A stretch of 64,000 bases of DNA, taken from positions 62,001-126,000 of the forward strand of contig NZ_JBHSYO010000002.1 of NCBI RefSeq assembly GCF_042662685.1. The letters are read 5' to 3'. A program made the position numbers and the translations under genes. The first letter of the stretch is position 1; the number at the start of each line of letters is the position of its first letter. This document shows, in pieces, positions 42,743 through 51,087 of the stretch. A model generated the notes under the pieces. It was given only the letters and a program-made list of their open reading frames with translations. It searched no databases and was not told where the DNA came from. This DNA is from Pseudobowmanella zhangzhouensis. Its GTDB lineage: Bacteria > Pseudomonadota > Gammaproteobacteria > Enterobacterales > Alteromonadaceae.

Positions 42743-45226
42743 ATGCAAGGCTTAATCTGGGTTTTGATTCTGATTGCCACCATCGGTGTCGTCAGTTATC
42801 AACGCTTTAAATTGCAAACTGCAACGTTCACCATTGGCGCGGTTATGGCGCTCGGCACTATCATCAGCGGTACCTTTGGTATGTTCAGCTGGTTGGTGTT
42901 TGCCGTTATCGCCCTGGCCCTGAACGTGGAATCGTTCCGTAAATCCAATCTCACCCTGCCTGTTCTGAAAATCTTTAAAAAGATCATGCCGGAAATGTCC
43001 CGCACTGAACAGGAAGCCATCGATGCCGGTACGGTATGGTGGGACGGTGATATCTTCAGTGGTAAGCCAGATTGGCACAAGCTGCACAGCTTCCCGCAGG
43101 CGCAGTTAACCCCTGAGGAACAGGCTTTCCTGGATGGCCCGTGTGATGAAGTGTGCCGCATGGTTGACGAGTGGGAAGTGAACCACAAGCTAGCCGACCT
43201 GCCACCGCATGTATGGGAATACCTGAAGGACAACAAATTCTTCGCCATGATCATCAAGAAAAAATACGGTGGTCTGGAGTTCTCTCAGTATGCGCAATCC
43301 CGCGTACTGCAAAAGCTGTCTTCAAAAGGTGCCGTGTTATCCAGTACCGTAGGTGTACCTAACTCATTAGGCCCGGGCGAGCTGCTGCAACACTATGGAA
43401 CCGAAGAGCAAAAAGACTACTACCTGCCTCGTTTGGCGGAAGGTCAGGAAATCCCCTGCTTTGCCTTAACCAGCCCGGAAGCTGGCTCTGACGCCGGTGC
43501 CATCCCGGACGTTGGTATCGTCTGTAAAGGCGAGTTTAACGGCGAAGAAGTGTTGGGTATGCGCCTGACCTTTAACAAACGCTATATCACGCTGGCGCCG
43601 GTGGCGACGGTTGTCGGTCTGGCGTTTAAACTACGTGACCCGGATGGTTTATTGGGTGATCAGGAAGACATCGGTATCACCTGTGCCCTGATTCCACGTG
43701 ACACCAAAGGCCTGGATATCGGCAACCGCCACTTCCCGCTGAACGTACCATTCATGAATGGTCCGGTACGCGGCAAAGATATCTTTGTACCGCTGGATTA
43801 CATTATCGGTGGCGCCAAAATGGCTGGCCAGGGCTGGCGTATGCTGGTTGAGTGTTTATCGGTAGGCCGTTGTATCACACTGCCTTCTAACTCAGCCGGT
43901 GGCACCAAAACTGTCGCTGCTGCATCTGGCTCTTACGCCCGCATCCGTCGTCAGTTCAAACTGCCGATTGGTGCAATGGAAGGTATCGAAGAAAAACTGT
44001 CTGTGATTGGCGGTAACGCTTATCTGATGGACGCGGTCACCACCATGACCACCGCTGCACTGGGCATGGGTGAAAAGCCGTCGGTTATCTCGGCTATCTG
44101 TAAATATCACATGACGGAAAAAGCCCGTCAGGTGATGGAAGCAGCCATGGATGTCCACGGTGGTAAAGGGATCTGTTTAGGCCCGAACAACTACCTCGGC
44201 CGTGGTTATCAGGCAATTCCAATCGGTATCACCGTAGAAGGTGCCAACATTCTGACCCGTAACATGATGATTTATGGTCAGGGCGCGATGCGTTGCCACC
44301 CGTACGTACTAAAAGAATTGTACGCGGCCAACAGCGATGATCGTGAACAGGCACTCAACGACTTTGATGCCGCGCTGTTTGGTCATATCGGTTTTGCCAT
44401 CAGCAACTTCTTCCGCTCTGCGTGGTTCTCACTGACCGGTGCCCGCCTGGCATCTGCGCCATTTAGCGACAGCACTGCCAAGTACTACCGTGCGCTGGAG
44501 CGCTACTCAACCAACCTGGCATTGTTATCTGACGTTGCCATGGGCGTGTTAGGTGGTGAACTGAAGCGTCGCGAGCGTCTGTCTGCGCGTCTGGGTGACA
44601 TGCTGAGCTACATCTATCTGGCCAGCTGTGCGCTGAAACGTTTCGACGACGAAGGCCGTCAGCAGGAAGATTTACCTTTGCTGCACTGGGCTGTGCAAGA
44701 CTCACTGCACAAGCTGGAAGTAGCACAGCACGAACTGTTGGCTAACTTCCCGGTTAAAGCGCTGGGTTGGTTTATGCGCGCCATCGTCATGCCATTTGGC
44801 AAACAGTTTGACCGTCCATCGGACGAGCTGGATTACGCCGTAGCCAAGCTGATTCAAACGCCGGGTGCCGCGCGTAACCGCCTGATCCGTGGTCAGTACC
44901 TGACTCGTGAGCCAGAAAACGCCGTAGGTATTCAGGAGCAGACGCTGGAAGACATGATTGCCGCCGAAGCACCGTTCAAGAAAGTCTGTAAAGCATTGGG
45001 CGAGCGTCTGCCAATGACGCAGCTGGATGTGCTGGCAGATAAAGGTCTGGAACTGGGCGTGATCAGCGCCGAAGAAGCCGACCTGCTGCGTCGCACCGAA
45101 GCAGGCCGTTTACTGGCAATCAACGTGGACGACTTTGCCCCACAAGAGCTGCCAGCTCAGGGTAGCAAGCCGGTTAAACGTACCAAAAAAGCCAAAGCCA
45201 GTGATGAAGCCGAGGCCGTCGCCTAA
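42743..45226 (+). CDS. fadE: Acyl-CoA dehydrogenase FadE, second paralogue
   Basis: An 827-residue large FadE protein. An N-terminal hydrophobic region (about 1-60) with two helices precedes the conserved PEMSRTEQEAIDAGTVWWDGDIF. Catalytic-domain blocks include CFALTSPEAGSDAGAIPD, NKRYITLAPVATVVGLAFKL and GGKGICLGPNNYLGRGYQAIPIGITVEGANILTRNMM. It is similar to the 775-residue copy at 10605-12932 throughout, and has a longer Lys/Ala-rich C-terminal tail. Expected to catalyse the first beta-oxidation step. A FadR-type operator lies 14 nt upstream, whereas the other copy is beside a PsrA-like regulator. AAGGAG ribosome-binding site; single-gene unit ending at a terminator. Confidence 0.94.
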   Translation: MQGLIWVLILIATIGVVSYQRFKLQTATFTIGAVMALGTIISGTFGMFSWLVFAVIALALNVESFRKSNLTLPVLKIFKKIMPEMSRTEQEAIDAGTVWWDGDIFSGKPDWHKLHSFPQAQLTPEEQAFLDGPCDEVCRMVDEWEVNHKLADLPPHVWEYLKDNKFFAMIIKKKYGGLEFSQYAQSRVLQKLSSKGAVLSSTVGVPNSLGPGELLQHYGTEEQKDYYLPRLAEGQEIPCFALTSPEAGSDAGAIPDVGIVCKGEFNGEEVLGMRLTFNKRYITLAPVATVVGLAFKLRDPDGLLGDQEDIGITCALIPRDTKGLDIGNRHFPLNVPFMNGPVRGKDIFVPLDYIIGGAKMAGQGWRMLVECLSVGRCITLPSNSAGGTKTVAAASGSYARIRRQFKLPIGAMEGIEEKLSVIGGNAYLMDAVTTMTTAALGMGEKPSVISAICKYHMTEKARQVMEAAMDVHGGKGICLGPNNYLGRGYQAIPIGITVEGANILTRNMMIYGQGAMRCHPYVLKELYAANSDDREQALNDFDAALFGHIGFAISNFFRSAWFSLTGARLASAPFSDSTAKYYRALERYSTNLALLSDVAMGVLGGELKRRERLSARLGDMLSYIYLASCALKRFDDEGRQQEDLPLLHWAVQDSLHKLEVAQHELLANFPVKALGWFMRAIVMPFGKQFDRPSDELDYAVAKLIQTPGAARNRLIRGQYLTREPENAVGIQEQTLEDMIAAEAPFKKVCKALGERLPMTQLDVLADKGLELGVISAEEADLLRRTEAGRLLAINVDDFAPQELPAQGSKPVKRTKKAKASDEAEAVA

Positions 45227-45246
45227 GCGACCCGTTTACTCCATTT

Positions 45247-45273
45247 AAAAGGCGCCCTGTGGCGCCTTTTTTG
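45247..45273 (+). terminator. Intrinsic terminator of the second fadE
   Basis: AGGCGCC-CTGT-GGCGCCT hairpin with A4 on the left and T6 on the right, 20 nt after the fadE stop. Confidence 0.9.
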
Positions 45274-45374
45274 TTGCCGTAAACACATACTTTGTAACAG
45301 CCCGGGTGTTGCCAGCTAATGTGATTAACGTAACATCCGCTTAGGGATAGTTTTACGCTAACAAACAACGACTT

Positions 45375-46457
45375 ATGCAACGGATTATTTTGGGCTTGCT
45401 GCTGACAACACTAACCGGCTGCGCGGCAAATCATGTCAGCCGCCTCGATGGTGAAGGCACAACCATCAAACATAGCAGCCACGAGGGCCAGCAGCAGCGC
45501 GTTACCAACCTGTTTACCGGCAAGCACGATTATCCCGTCACCTGTAGTGCAGATTGCTATCCACCCCATCCGCAGGTGGTATGTGAGCAACCGGCAGAAA
45601 ACTGCCAGTACACCGGCCCTAAACGCCCGGCTATCAGCGGCAGCGGTTTTACCGTGCGCTGGTTAGGCCATGCCAGCTTTTTGATTCAGACCGCCAATAA
45701 CACCTCATTACTGCTCGATCCGGTCAGCGATCAGTTCGACTGGCCAGTAGACTGGGCATTCCGGCTAAGCGATGGTTTTTTCCGTAACCCGCCCGCCTGG
45801 CCAGCCGACGATGAATTACAGCAGGTCGAAGCGGTGCTCTATTCCCACGTGCATTATGACCATTTCAACAAGGCCGACATCAACGCGCTGGGCACCAAAC
45901 CACACTATCTGGTGCCGTTAAACTTCGCTGAACACTTCCCATCCGGCGGTTACCACATCACTGAAATGGCATGGTATGCCAATACCTCGCTGAACGACCT
46001 CACCATTCATTTTGTACCGGCCAATCACTTCAGCAGCCGCATCTGGGTGCCTTACCTGTATGAAGATCAAAACAAAACCCTGTGGGGTGGCTGGGTAATC
46101 GAGCAAGGCGGTAAGCGATTATTCTTCGCTGGTGACACCGGCTACTCACCCCATTTTAAAAAAATTCAGCAACGATACGGCGATATGGATGTATGCCTGT
46201 TGCCGATTGCCTCTTATTACCACCCGCAGGACGGCGAATGGTACTGCTACGTGCACACCACGCCAGAAGACGCGCTAATTGCCGCGCAGGAATTAGGCTG
46301 TAAGGTCATGATCCCCTGGGGTTATGGCAATGCCAGCTGGAAAATGGGCGACATTAGCTCCCACTCCCCACTGTTACGATTGCTGCATATGCAGCAAGAA
46401 ATGAACGCCACCACACCCTTGTTGATATTGAACGAAGGCGATGAAGTGGCGTTGTAG
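45375..46457 (+). CDS. Metallo-beta-lactamase-fold lipoprotein (UlaG/NAPE-PLD-like)
   Basis: A 360-residue protein with lipobox LTGC in its signal peptide, hence an envelope lipoprotein. The MBL metal motif is SHVHYDHFN, preceded by RWLGHASFLIQTANNTSLLLDPV and followed by FFAGDTGYSPHF and PEDALIAAQELGCKVMIPW, a pattern like UlaG and NAPE-phospholipase-D proteins. Phosphodiester or lipid hydrolysis is likely; substrate unknown. It ends 20 nt before an attC site, so its 3' end marks the left edge of the cassette island. Confidence 0.88.
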   Translation: MQRIILGLLLTTLTGCAANHVSRLDGEGTTIKHSSHEGQQQRVTNLFTGKHDYPVTCSADCYPPHPQVVCEQPAENCQYTGPKRPAISGSGFTVRWLGHASFLIQTANNTSLLLDPVSDQFDWPVDWAFRLSDGFFRNPPAWPADDELQQVEAVLYSHVHYDHFNKADINALGTKPHYLVPLNFAEHFPSGGYHITEMAWYANTSLNDLTIHFVPANHFSSRIWVPYLYEDQNKTLWGGWVIEQGGKRLFFAGDTGYSPHFKKIQQRYGDMDVCLLPIASYYHPQDGEWYCYVHTTPEDALIAAQELGCKVMIPWGYGNASWKMGDISSHSPLLRLLHMQQEMNATTPLLILNEGDEVAL

Positions 46458-46477
46458 AGCAATGGCTTAATTAGGTG

Positions 46478-46584
46478 AAGTAACGCCAAGCATGAGGGGC
46501 GTCCCGGAGTGATGTGAGGATTGAGGCATTCTGCAACGAACGAAACACCGCTGAGAGCAAGTCCCCTCAATGCAATTGTTAAAT
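46478..46584 (-). repeat. attC-type integron recombination site A (after the UDG-like cassette)
   Basis: Read on the minus strand it opens with R'' ATTTAAC (plus 46578-46584) and ends with R' GTTACTT (plus 46478-46484). The arms GCATTGAGGGG and CCCCTCATGC pair with one extra T left unpaired, the extrahelical base typical of attC folding, separated from the TAAC/GTTA boxes by an unpaired spacer. R'' differs at one base in seven from the complement of the start core of the UDG cassette (GTTATAT). Confidence 0.8.
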
Positions 46585-46586
46585 TT

Positions 46587-47240
46587 TTATACCACAATTC
46601 TCAACCAATCTTGCTTTTGAAGATCTAGCTTTCTGTTAGCGAGGCCCCGCCCTCCGCAATGAAACCTTGGGCAAATTAATTTGTTCTCAATGGAAATTTC
46701 CGGTGAGGATGCGAGTATGTTTTTAAGGGAGGACTTCTTAAGTCCGTATAAATATGCAACCTCAGAGAATGCGTGTGTGCCAAGTGTAATAATTATTTTT
46801 GGTTCAATTATTTCAATTAAGGGTGTTAAAAACTCTTTGGTACATTGCCTTGCCCATGACTGATTAACTTTACCAGCCATTTTACCTTCCTCCTTAATCC
46901 CAAGAATAGAATTCGTAAAGAACACCGGAGCTGATTTATTTGGAGTAGAAGGGGTTCCAATTTCGATTCCAATACACCGGAAAAGCTCAATCAGATTCTT
47001 GTTCGTAGGATTTTGATCTATATCCTGCCCCTTGTTATCTGTGAAATAGTCGATATCCCCCCAATCCTGACCAATTAACAGAATCTTTGCATCCAAGTTG
47101 CCTTGCCATTGTGACCATGCACCTATTTCTTCGCAGTCATATATTCCATCGTTAATTTCTGATGGATTTAATAGACCATGTCCAAAATCGAATTCTTTTC
47201 GTTTGTTAACTAAACGCTTGTATTTTTCTAATTTATTCAT
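46587..47240 (-). CDS. Uracil-DNA-glycosylase-superfamily protein in an integron cassette
   Basis: A 217-residue protein with UDG-superfamily layout: motif-1-like ILLIGQDWG (about 54-61), a central TNSILGIKEEGKM, IIEPKIIITLGTHAFSEVAYLYGL, and a C-terminal block CPRFHCGGRGLANRK where uracil glycosylases have HPS. The His is kept but the following residues differ, so DNA-uracil excision is uncertain. The coding sequence is much AT-richer than neighbouring core genes. Start is the ATG at 47240, 24 nt inside the cassette after the attC-B core; a TTG seven codons upstream is in frame. It has no homologous partner visible here. Role unknown; nucleic-acid processing or defence is possible. Confidence 0.7.
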   Translation of the reverse strand: MNKLEKYKRLVNKRKEFDFGHGLLNPSEINDGIYDCEEIGAWSQWQGNLDAKILLIGQDWGDIDYFTDNKGQDIDQNPTNKNLIELFRCIGIEIGTPSTPNKSAPVFFTNSILGIKEEGKMAGKVNQSWARQCTKEFLTPLIEIIEPKIIITLGTHAFSEVAYLYGLKKSSLKNILASSPEISIENKLICPRFHCGGRGLANRKLDLQKQDWLRIVV

Positions 47241-47263
47241 TTTTACTGCTAAATCATCCAAAA

Positions 47264-47335
47264 ATATAACGCTTTGCTCATCGGTAAATTAGGAGCGCAG
47301 CGAGTAATTTATCCGCGTAAAGAAACTTGTTAGCC
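47264..47335 (-). repeat. attC-type integron recombination site B (after the OLD cassette)
   Basis: On the minus strand R'' is GGCTAAC (plus 47329-47335) and R' is GTTATAT (plus 47264-47270). The internal arms CGGATAAATTA and TAATTTACCG pair with one extrahelical A. The R'' is the exact complement of the core GTTAGCC that starts the OLD cassette at plus 49181-49187, as expected for a cassette inserted by an integron integrase. It overlaps the OLD stop codon by a few bases, as is usual. Confidence 0.85.
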
Positions 47336-49156
47336 ATTTGCCAGCTGTGAGACAGTTTGAATAATTTCTTCGATCTCACATCTGTCTGCACCGTCGTCAC
47401 CACAATATTTTGATCTTGCTTTAATTTGTTCAGCTGTCATCCTTGGCCAGAATCTTTCCAATACATCATCTTTTCTAACAGTTAATGCTGTTGCGATTTT
47501 CTTTTTCGCATCACAGGTATCTGTGTACTCAATGTTGACACCATGAGAAACTTGAAAAAGGGCAGGATCTAGATAGTTCTCAGGCTCTCTTTTCCTGGTA
47601 AGTAGCGCAATTTTTCCTTGCGCCTTCAGTTGAGAGATCGTCTCCACATTTCTTGGATTTTGAATTGGATCCCCTAGATCAGAATCCATCAATATCCCCC
47701 ACTCCAAACCCAGTTGATCAATAAGCTTCTTGGACACCCAATGCTTTAGATTTCCACAGCCACCTATAGGAATACAAGCTATCCCGAGTTCAGACAGGGT
47801 GTTTTCAATATCACCATTAATCTTTAATTGCTCAGCGGAATGGTTAACAAATGTCACGTCGCTATGACCCTCTACAAGGAGGACACCCCGTGATGATGCA
47901 ATTTCACTTTCAGGGAGTACCCCTAGACTGATTGCCACCTTTTCAAGGACTTCATCTGAGCCGCTGGTTATATTAGGAGTGTTATTTTCGTCTTTCTCGA
48001 TAAAGCGAATAGATTCTATAGGCAGAAGTCCAGCCAACGCTGGGACATGCGTTGTTAATAATATTTGGCAGTCAGGTCTGCATGACAAAGCAATTAGCGC
48101 CTCAATAAGCATGATTTGATAGCTTGGGTGTTGTGATGTTTCAGGCTCTTCAATAGCGTATATAACCTTAGGAGAGCTTTTTTCCACCCGAACCTTTTCC
48201 GCTTCAGCTCTAAAAAAGTTAAGCAAAATAAGCCTTCTAACACCGCTACCACGCTTATTTATCGGAACCCCTCCCTCACCATCTAACGTGAAATTGAAAG
48301 TCCACTTTGGCTTATCCTTGAACCTTGGGTGTAATTCCGAAGCGAGCGCCGGATCCATTTCCCGTAATTTTTCTTTCGTACGCTCTGCGACTTCCAAAAC
48401 AGACTGTTCGATTTTTTCTTGCAGCTCATCTATTTCTTTCTGAAGTGATTTTTTTGCTTGATCTACCGCAACCTGAATTGGGTTTTTTGCCTCAGGATCA
48501 GAATCGTTACTCTCTCTATCAGCCTTGAACAAGGCAAAAGTAGGCATTTCTGCCTCAATTTTCTTATATATATTCTTTGATTCTTTTTCCAGCGCACTGA
48601 CATCCAAATAGAAGTCCGCCAGTTGTAAGTTATCAAATTTATTCCAGATAGCAGAGCGCCATAAACTTGAAACTCGCTTATCCTCCACCTCTCCGTCGAC
48701 ACCTAACTCTTTACCTCGAGCCTTTAATTCCGCTAGTTTTAAGCTGTGTAGATCATTAGCGCCTTCGAGAGAAGGGTGCATGCACCGAATTAAAATGGAA
48801 GGCGATGAGACTGTTTTTTGTACCTTGTATACCTTCGATATTTCGATATCACCATTGCTATTTAGTAGGTATTCATTTTTAAAGCTTGTAGGATAATTCT
48901 CATCAACAACAACTTCTTCAGATAATTCGTCAAAAATACACGATATTTTTATGTCAGAATCATCAGACTCTACATTTTTATCATCACTATCTATTTTCAC
49001 AGACTTGTTATTAAAGAAAATCTCGAGCGCCTCAAGAATCGTGGACTTTCCTGCGTCATTTCTTCCGGTGATACCCGTTAATCCATCTTCAAATGTTACG
49101 GAGGTCTCCTCTTTATAGCCTCTAAAGTTTTTTATCTTTATTTCCTTGAGTCGCAT
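47330..49156 (-). CDS. OLD-family ATPase-TOPRIM nuclease in an integron cassette
   Basis: A 608-residue overcoming-lysogenization-defect (OLD) nuclease. The N-terminal ABC/SMC-like ATPase has Walker A GRNDAGKST (31-39), signature KRGSGVRRL (301-309), Walker B VIYAIEEPE (331-339) and the H-loop TTH (368-370), with a coiled-coil insert at about 230-270. The C-terminal TOPRIM domain has LLVEGHSD (426-433, catalytic Glu429), ILMDSD (488-493) and REPENYL (523-529). OLD proteins are ATP-dependent nucleases, and relatives such as GajA act in anti-phage defence. No GajB-like helicase is present, so this is a stand-alone type. Strong ribosome-binding site AAGGAGG. AT-rich coding sequence and cassette boundaries indicate acquisition by transfer. 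Confidence 0.92.
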   Translation of the reverse strand: MRLKEIKIKNFRGYKEETSVTFEDGLTGITGRNDAGKSTILEALEIFFNNKSVKIDSDDKNVESDDSDIKISCIFDELSEEVVVDENYPTSFKNEYLLNSNGDIEISKVYKVQKTVSSPSILIRCMHPSLEGANDLHSLKLAELKARGKELGVDGEVEDKRVSSLWRSAIWNKFDNLQLADFYLDVSALEKESKNIYKKIEAEMPTFALFKADRESNDSDPEAKNPIQVAVDQAKKSLQKEIDELQEKIEQSVLEVAERTKEKLREMDPALASELHPRFKDKPKWTFNFTLDGEGGVPINKRGSGVRRLILLNFFRAEAEKVRVEKSSPKVIYAIEEPETSQHPSYQIMLIEALIALSCRPDCQILLTTHVPALAGLLPIESIRFIEKDENNTPNITSGSDEVLEKVAISLGVLPESEIASSRGVLLVEGHSDVTFVNHSAEQLKINGDIENTLSELGIACIPIGGCGNLKHWVSKKLIDQLGLEWGILMDSDLGDPIQNPRNVETISQLKAQGKIALLTRKREPENYLDPALFQVSHGVNIEYTDTCDAKKKIATALTVRKDDVLERFWPRMTAEQIKARSKYCGDDGADRCEIEEIIQTVSQLANG

Positions 49157-49569
49157 AAAACCTCCTTAATATGACTGTGTGGCTAACAATTTATTAGAGA
49201 GCGATTCGCTCCTTTTTCTGCTGGCGCGTCGCTCGTTTTTCTCCTTTAGCATTTTTAACAGATCCAGTAAGTGATTGCTATACAGCGAATTTTTGTCGGT
49301 GTTGCCAAATGGCAACGGGCGAAATTAGAGCGTTTCGCTCCTTATCCTGAATATGCGAGAAACCTTTAAAATCTGTATATGAACAGGTGTAATCGTCTTT
49401 TTTCAAAACTGTAATCTGCGTGTAATCCTATCGCCATTTGTCGCGGTGGCGACAGCAGCCAACCGCTTTTCTCTCCCGGCTGCGCGCCCCGTTTAAATCG
49501 CCTGCTTTACCTCTTATCTGGCATGGTTTCATTCACTCTATGTGACCGTTTGACACCCTGCTAACGGTT
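49157..49569. other. Non-coding region at the upstream edge of the cassette pair
   Basis: About 410 nt without a gene. GGCTAAC at 49181-49187 is the start core of the OLD cassette. Two similar 20-bp direct repeats, TTAGAG(AG)CGATTCGCTCC and TTAGAGCGTTTCGCTCC, lie at 49194-49213 and 49325-49344, and a perfect GTTGCCA/TGGCAAC hairpin at 49301-49316. This should contain attI or remains of earlier attC sites, but no complete attC and no integrase gene were found. Confidence 0.5.
49194..49344. repeat. Pair of related direct repeats beside the cassette boundary
   Basis: The two copies share TTAGAG...CG(A/T)TTCGCTCCTT. Each copy is internally near-palindromic (GAGCG/CGCTC), like inner arms of attC hairpins, which suggests deleted cassette sites. 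Confidence 0.45.
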
Positions 49570-50616
49570 TCAAACGGGGTAACTCAGCGCCTGATAAAAG
49601 CGTAAGGTTAATGCTTGTTGCTGCGGGTTTATCGCGAGCCGCCCTGCCATCTCCCTTAATACATCCATATGTTTTTGCAGTCTGGCGGCATAGGCGCTGT
49701 TGCCCTGCACCGCCGACTCGGTAAACAAAAAATAGATCCTCGATGGGCGATGATGTTCCGACCAGTAACACTGGACTTTTTGCCGGGAATCGCGGGCAAG
49801 CGATAAGCGTATGGTGTCGCCCTGCTCGCTAATATCTGCATTATCCGCCTGCTGCACCACAATTTCCTGATTGGCCGCAATCAGATACGCAGAGTCCACG
49901 CCATGCTGTTGGCAACTGAATGCAAACTGCTGAAACAAGGCTTCAAACGCGGTTTTCCCTTGGTGGCTGCGCAACAGTTGATCATCATCCGGCAACTGAT
50001 TCATGCAGCAATGGGCAACGCTGTATACCAGTGACCCGGCAACTGGCGGCAATGAAAAGCCGCGCTGCTGATATCGCGCCGGCAGCGCCCGCAAGTAATG
50101 CCCGGTTACCGACTTATGCCCTTTTTGCGCGGCCAGCACGTCAAACGTCAAATGTTGTCGGTCACTGAGCTGCCCCGCGGTGGGCATCATCACCCTTTGT
50201 TTCAGCTCGCTTATGACCAGCAACACCCGCTGATGAAAATCACAGGCACCTTCACGGAGACTGCCGCCCTGGGCTAAAAACAGGATCTGTGCATGTTGGC
50301 TGTTTTGCCCCGAGCCCAACACCTGTAAGCCAATCCGGTGCAAAGGTGAGTAAAACACTCTTATTTGCGCCGGCGTCTCAAATAAATGAAATTCGTCGGC
50401 AAAACGTACCTTTACTGCCTTGTCGGAAAACACCACGCACGCGTTATCTATGCCATGGGTTTGGCAACTACGTGCCAGATAGGTCAGCCAATCGCCCTGA
50501 TAGTCATTGGCAAACTGATACAGCAGGTAATGGTTTTCCCGCACACTGGTGGGTAAATACACTTTTTGAGATTGGTAACGTCCGGCAAAGTAAATTGGGC
50601 GGGAACGAGCTAGCAT
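49570..50616 (-). CDS. Hypothetical protein with an internal duplication
   Basis: A 348-residue protein of unknown function. The N- and C-terminal halves appear related: RSCQTHGIDNACVVFSDKAV near residue 50 aligns with FSCQQHGVDSAYLIAANQEI near 238, and GRYQSQKVYLPTSV aligns with ARYQQRGFSLPPV. Each half is mixed alpha/beta, about 165 residues, with no signal peptide, membrane helix or motif I recognise; ligand-binding regulatory domains are possible. GGAGG 5 nt before the ATG at 50616 supports the start. It is isolated between the cassette island and the tRNA cluster; codon use looks like the core genome, not the cassettes. Confidence 0.7.
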   Translation of the reverse strand: MLARSRPIYFAGRYQSQKVYLPTSVRENHYLLYQFANDYQGDWLTYLARSCQTHGIDNACVVFSDKAVKVRFADEFHLFETPAQIRVFYSPLHRIGLQVLGSGQNSQHAQILFLAQGGSLREGACDFHQRVLLVISELKQRVMMPTAGQLSDRQHLTFDVLAAQKGHKSVTGHYLRALPARYQQRGFSLPPVAGSLVYSVAHCCMNQLPDDDQLLRSHQGKTAFEALFQQFAFSCQQHGVDSAYLIAANQEIVVQQADNADISEQGDTIRLSLARDSRQKVQCYWSEHHRPSRIYFLFTESAVQGNSAYAARLQKHMDVLREMAGRLAINPQQQALTLRFYQALSYPV

Positions 50617-50708
50617 AAGGCCTCCGTCTGGGTTTAGTCGGCGCTACGCTATGCCTGATGAATGAATATTCGGTGACAGATTCACGAAGGTTTAGTGAAT
50701 TTCAGGCA

Positions 50709-50736
50709 CAAAAAAAGCCTCTTGAGAGGCTCTTTT
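50709..50736 (-). terminator. Terminator of the tRNA-Asp operon
   Basis: GCCTC-TTGA-GAGGC hairpin with an A7 tract on the left, giving T7 on the minus strand, 23 nt past the last tRNA. Confidence 0.85.
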
Positions 50737-50758
50737 GCTAACAATTCGTTAAATCCGT

Positions 50759-50835
50759 TGGCGGAGCGGACGGGACTCGAACCCGCGACCCCCGGCGTGA
50801 CAGGCCGGTATTCTAACCAACTGAACTACCGCTCC
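50759..50835 (-). tRNA. tRNA-Asp (GTC), copy 3 of the operon
   Basis: A 77-nt cloverleaf on the minus strand beginning GGAGCGGTAGTTCAGTTGG and ending in encoded CCA. The anticodon loop CTGTCAC gives anticodon GUC; the T loop GGTTCGAGTC is standard. Identical in sequence to the two copies upstream. Confidence 0.97.
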
Positions 50836-50855
50836 AGCAGGATTTTTGGATTGAG

Positions 50856-50932
50856 TGGCGGAGCGGACGGGACTCGAACCCGCGACCCCCGGCGTGACAG
50901 GCCGGTATTCTAACCAACTGAACTACCGCTCC
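50856..50932 (-). tRNA. tRNA-Asp (GTC), copy 2 of the operon
   Basis: Same 77-nt sequence as the other copies, with encoded CCA and anticodon GUC. Spacer to copy 3 is 20 nt. Confidence 0.97.
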
Positions 50933-50958
50933 ATCTCAATCTGGGTGTGTTGTAAAGG

Positions 50959-51035
50959 TGGCGGAGCGGACGGGACTCGAACCCGCGACCCCCGGCGTGA
51001 CAGGCCGGTATTCTAACCAACTGAACTACCGCTCC
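50959..51035 (-). tRNA. tRNA-Asp (GTC), copy 1 of the operon
   Basis: First transcribed copy, identical to the others, 77 nt with encoded CCA; 26-nt spacer to copy 2. The promoter lies just upstream at 51088-51116. Confidence 0.97.
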
Positions 51036-51087
51036 ACGCTTTACATCACTGCAGTTTAACAGGGCTCCCTGCTCAACCGCGGCGCAG

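Noticed and set aside
47330..49156. Gabija system (GajA plus GajB)
   Set aside because: Only the OLD-type protein is present; the neighbouring gene is UDG-like, not a UvrD-like helicase.
50695..50913. Plus-strand frame with GADGTRTRDPRRDRPVF-like sequence across the tRNA genes
   Set aside because: It is the reverse complement of tRNA-Asp, a well-known source of false protein annotations.
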